DNA from: Ectocarpus siliculosus
Taxonomy: Eukaryota > Sar > Phaeophyceae > Ectocarpales > Ectocarpaceae
Assembly (NCBI GenBank): GCA_000310025.1
Contig: FN649753.1
Coordinates: 655,829 to 677,480, forward strand
Length of the DNA stretch: 21,652 nucleotides
Reading direction: 5' to 3'
A model generated the notes under the pieces. It worked only from the letters and a program-made list of their open reading frames with translations. It made no database searches and was not told where the DNA came from. This document shows, one piece after another, positions 18,737-21,652 of this stretch. Position 1 is the stretch's first letter. The number at the start of each line of letters is the position of its first letter. A program made the position numbers and the translations under genes.

Positions 18737-20474
18737 GGATGCCGGTCTTGGCGCGGATCGGCGTCTCCGCGCCGGGCGGACGGGGGCCTGAGGGAAAAAA
18801 CGGGCCCCAAGTGATTAATTGACAACACCGAGGGGTAGTCCGCTTGGTAGAAGCCGCGATCGATACCTTCGGTGAGGTTGGGCGTACGTGCGTGGTATCT
18901 AGCACCTTGCGCCGGAAAACCGCTGTGCCACGGGATGGGGGCTCGTATGGTGCGCTCCACTGCAGCTGCACCTCCGTGGCATCGTTACGGTGCTGATGTG
19001 CAAAGTGACGTCGTTTTTTCCCTCCTAGAGCTTGCCCTGTTCAGTAGAGATCTACCACGGGGTTGTACGCCATCGCGGGGACGGCTACTTGTAGTCCTCT
19101 CGGAATACTGATACTAGCACACACCGGTCTGCGACTTAAGGCGACATAAAAACGTACCCACGCGTCTGTCTCCCCAGTGACAGTAGTCCTGGCGATGGTG
19201 GGAAAATATCGGCACCAGCAGGTCTACAGCGGACATGAGAGCCTGCAACCGCCGCCAAACTTGATACGACTACGATTCGCACGCCATCAGTGGATCGTAC
19301 AACCCTTGTCGCCCTGTCTGCGCTCACTCAACCAAGTACTGCTTCGAGAAGTATGACGTTCGACAGTTTCTCTTGTATACTTCGCGAGGATGATCTCGTT
19401 TTCGGGGTGGGAACAATCTCGATCATTTGTCCTTGAGCAGAGGTTCGGCGAACCTTCCATCCTCAACCGCTCGAGGCCTGAAGGCAGCGGCACACCAGAA
19501 ACAAAACAAGACAATCGAGGGCCTGACGATCGGAAGGAAGGAGCTGAATCATATTGTAGCCGTACATCCACTCAAAAACGACAAACCCCACAACAAAAAA
19601 TTAAACGCTCGAAACACATTCCTATTGTAGGGTGTGTCCACAACAGGCACATGGCACCTTCCGGGCACCTTTTTTGTTCTAATAGCAAGACCAAGGTAGA
19701 GTCAAGTGCACCTGTAACGGATTGACCGTGGCAAGACGTGCCGTCTGGTGCTGCATGGCGCACACTATACGGAGAAAAAAACTTCGCCGTCCATCCGTAG
19801 TCCAGCCAAGCTCTCCTCTGCAGGTGAGTGGACCCACGTTGCGCACTAGAGTAGAATGCCACGACGCCATCCGTCTAAGACCGGCGGATACACTGTCGGA
19901 ACACGATGTATCCGTTTCTTCTGGCCACCACGCACAATCCCTTCCCTTCGGGTGGGCCATTGCCCTACCTTAAGACCTACAAGACCGCCGAAAACACAAG
20001 AATCCAAAATCCCTGCTGTTCCTGTAAAAAAAGTAGTTACGACAAAATAGAGAGTTGTCTTCCAGGTACCCCGTCTCTATTTCTGTTTCTGAGGCTTGAG
20101 TGCAAACAGTGACTCCCACGCATCCCTTGTCCGGCGACCCCGTTGCCAAAGCAATACTGAGTAACTGCATTCTGCAGGGAGAGCTCCGCGGCCGAAAAAA
20201 AAAATACATGGCCTTCATTTCATCTCTTGGAAGGAAAAGTGCGCTGCCTGCCACAAATTTTACGCTCTATACGATGCAAATCTGGCCATCGTGCAGCCAT
20301 ATTCATAAAAAAAAGACGCCTGTGCCTCGATTTCGATCGACAGATCGTTTCTAGACGAGTGCCTAAATATGCAGCGCAGGCGGTTAAAGTCAACGTACAC
20401 GTCTCCGCCAGGCGCAGTACGCTGACGACGGCTGTAGCTGCGGGGGGGGAGCCACCCCACAGCCAAGTGGTTGC
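18737..20474. other. Intergenic region; no gene recognised
   Basis: This stretch of about 1.7 kb lies between the propeller-gene remnant (+) and the stop codon of the HAD gene (-), so it includes the HAD 3'UTR. Several open frames exist (for example 18631-18960 -, 19390-19725 +, 20227-20778 +). None has a recognisable domain. The - frame at 18631-18960 has a somewhat protein-like composition (PNLTEGIDRGFYQADYPS) and could be a relic of a repeat element. That is a weak impression only. Confidence 0.5.
18750..18811. repeat. Two adjacent GC-rich hairpins
   Basis: GGCGCGGA (18750-18757) pairs with TCCGCGCC (18766-18773) over an 8-base loop. Shortly after, GGGGCC near 18785 can pair with GGCCCC near 18805 across an A-rich loop. 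They fall immediately after the TAA at 18736 that ends the repeat frame. No known element is recognised. Confidence 0.5.
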
Positions 20475-21525
20475 TTATTCCCACACCGTCTTCCTGTCCA
20501 TGTTCTTGATGACGTTGGCGATGGGGAGGCAGAAGTCCTCGCCCTTGGCCATGCACTCCGTGAAGCAGTCCACAAGGGGGATGAGGTCCCTCATGTTGTC
20601 CACCACCACCCGCGCGCCCCTCACGCGGAGCATCTTGGCGTGCTCGGTCTTCCTCTCCTGCCGTCGCCGTTTGGTCGTTGGTGGTGTGAGAGAACTTGTT
20701 TATTCAGGATTGAGCGCGTGGCTTGATTCAGCACGCTTAGCGCGCTTGCACTTTGGATGCGCAGGTGAGTGTGTGTGAATGTAACGAGCATCGGAAGGTG
20801 AAACGCGCCTTCACTTACCGAAACCGAAAAGGCCCGAAATGTGCCATTTTGTCAGCCAAGTTCATTTCGACGGCAAAGTCTAGACACACCGAGGATGCTG
20901 CCTGCCTGCGCAGTAACACAGACGCATTGAACCGGGTTTCAGCAGGTACCCCCGCTTCATGCAGAAGCGAGATTCACGTTTCGAGGAAAGCCTACCGTTG
21001 AAGAACACGAGAGCACGATACGCATTACTGCAAAGGATCGTGACCAAAGAGCGGCCAGGCCTCTCGCAAGCGGATAGTCACCGAACCAGCGGCCGGGAAT
21101 ATTTCTGTCCCCGTGTGTAGATTGCCTGCGAGTGTACTTACGTAGCACTTTCGCTGTTGTAGCTGGCGCCAACAAACTGCGATAACGACCAAAGGGTAAA
21201 ATAAAAAAGCCTACATCGTGTGTTGGCGGAAATTGTTGGTAAAGGACAACGAAAAGCACGACCTCAACGCACTCGAGCACGGCATACTCTTTCACCTCCC
21301 ATACCGATCCGCTTGTTCCGCCAAAAAAAAAGTGTGCGTCCCGCGCCGACTGCTTCATGAATCTACTGCCCCGCGGGGGGGCAAACAACTCACTTCGCTG
21401 ATGTGGCTGGCACCCACGTAGCCGACGATCAGGCCCATCTCCGCCGCAAATGCCGAACCGACGCCGGACGCACTGTCTTCGACCGCGACGCAGATCGGGG
21501 GGATAACTCCCTCGTACTGGGCAGC
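20475..21525 (-). CDS. HAD-superfamily hydrolase, C-terminal two exons, 5' partial
   Basis: Exons in order of transcription are 21525-21394 (44 codons) and 20657-20475 (60 codons and TAA at 20477-20475). They are joined in phase 0 by a 736-bp intron with donor GTGAGT and acceptor CGGCAG, and the preceding acceptor is TATCAG. The first exon has the HAD motif IV region, CVAVEDSASGVGSAFAAEMG followed by LIVGYVGASHI, where the ED pair binds magnesium and the SGVGSA turn is typical of subfamily I phosphatases such as beta-phosphoglucomutase or 2-deoxyglucose-6-phosphatase types. The second has RGARVVVDNMRDLIPLVDCF, the last core strand and helix ('ADxVIxDMRDLxxLV'), then an extra tail of about 30 residues. 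The nucleophile motif DxDxT, motif II and the cap domain lie beyond the right edge, so substrate and exact subfamily cannot be stated. The GANAB and SPAG6 genes lie on the other strand and no functional link is evident. Confidence 0.82.
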
Positions 21526-21652
21526 CTGATACATACCCAGGAATCCGTGTCAAGGCGCAACGATAGGCGGCACAAAAGGGGCGGGGTTATGTTCGAGTTG
21601 TGGCGCGTACTGTCCCTCTGGCGATGGGGGGGGGGGGGGGGGGGGGTTATTT
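21526..21652 (-). other. 3' part of a HAD-gene intron with a long homopolymer at the window edge
   Basis: The acceptor (TATCAG) lies at 21526-21531 on the - strand. A run of about 21 G on the + strand (21626-21646), which is C on the sense strand, lies about 100 bases upstream of it. The remainder shows no coding content. Confidence 0.6.

Noticed and set aside
20957-21553. 198-codon - strand frame overlapping the HAD exon
   Set aside because: It is a different frame from the one with the VEDSASG motif. It runs through the intron and carries no homology.

Overview
The window reads as nuclear DNA from a multi-exon, flagellate eukaryote, most probably a stramenopile of the brown-algal type. That guess rests on the intron-rich architecture (11 introns of about 0.4-1.0 kb in one gene, mostly phase 0), GC-rich exons set in plainer introns and intergenic DNA, abundant homopolymer and microsatellite tracts, and flagellar genes beside an ER glucosidase and a bacterial-style SBBP-like propeller gene. 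The lineage is inferred from gene style and was not tested by a search.

Layout. (1) 329-1680, + strand: the last two exons of a glucosidase II alpha subunit (GH31); the gene begins left of the window. (2) 1681-4146: intergenic/3'UTR DNA with no recognisable gene. (3) 4147-5583, - strand: a complete four-exon, 116-residue EFCAB10-like protein (RIIa-type dimerisation motif plus a degenerate EF-hand). (4) 5584-6005: a 422-bp shared upstream region. (5) 6006-14753, + strand: a complete 12-exon SPAG6/PF16 gene whose spliced product is 509 residues, every junction agreeing with the family alignment; one intron is GC-AG. (6) 14754-16310: intergenic DNA holding an inverted, degenerate copy of the SPAG6 intron 11/exon 12 junction. 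(7) about 16311-18083 (to 18736 if a second reading frame is joined), + strand: exons of an SBBP-like beta-propeller membrane protein with at least one clear frameshift, followed by a tandem repeat of about 99 bp. (8) 18737-20474: no gene recognised. (9) 20475-21525, - strand: the last two exons of a HAD-superfamily hydrolase that starts beyond the right edge.

The main biological theme is the head-to-head pair of axonemal genes. SPAG6 is a central-apparatus armadillo protein, and EFCAB10-like proteins carry the RIIa-type fold found in axonemal docking proteins. The two start codons are 422 bp apart, with a compact composite of a 12-bp direct repeat and a TTGACG/CGTCAA palindrome between them, so shared regulation is a reasonable hypothesis. 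The glucosidase II and HAD genes look like ordinary housekeeping neighbours. The propeller gene looks like a decaying or rapidly changing copy. All exon models were built by eye from reading frames, GT(GC)/AG boundaries and remembered family alignments. No transcript evidence or database search was available.
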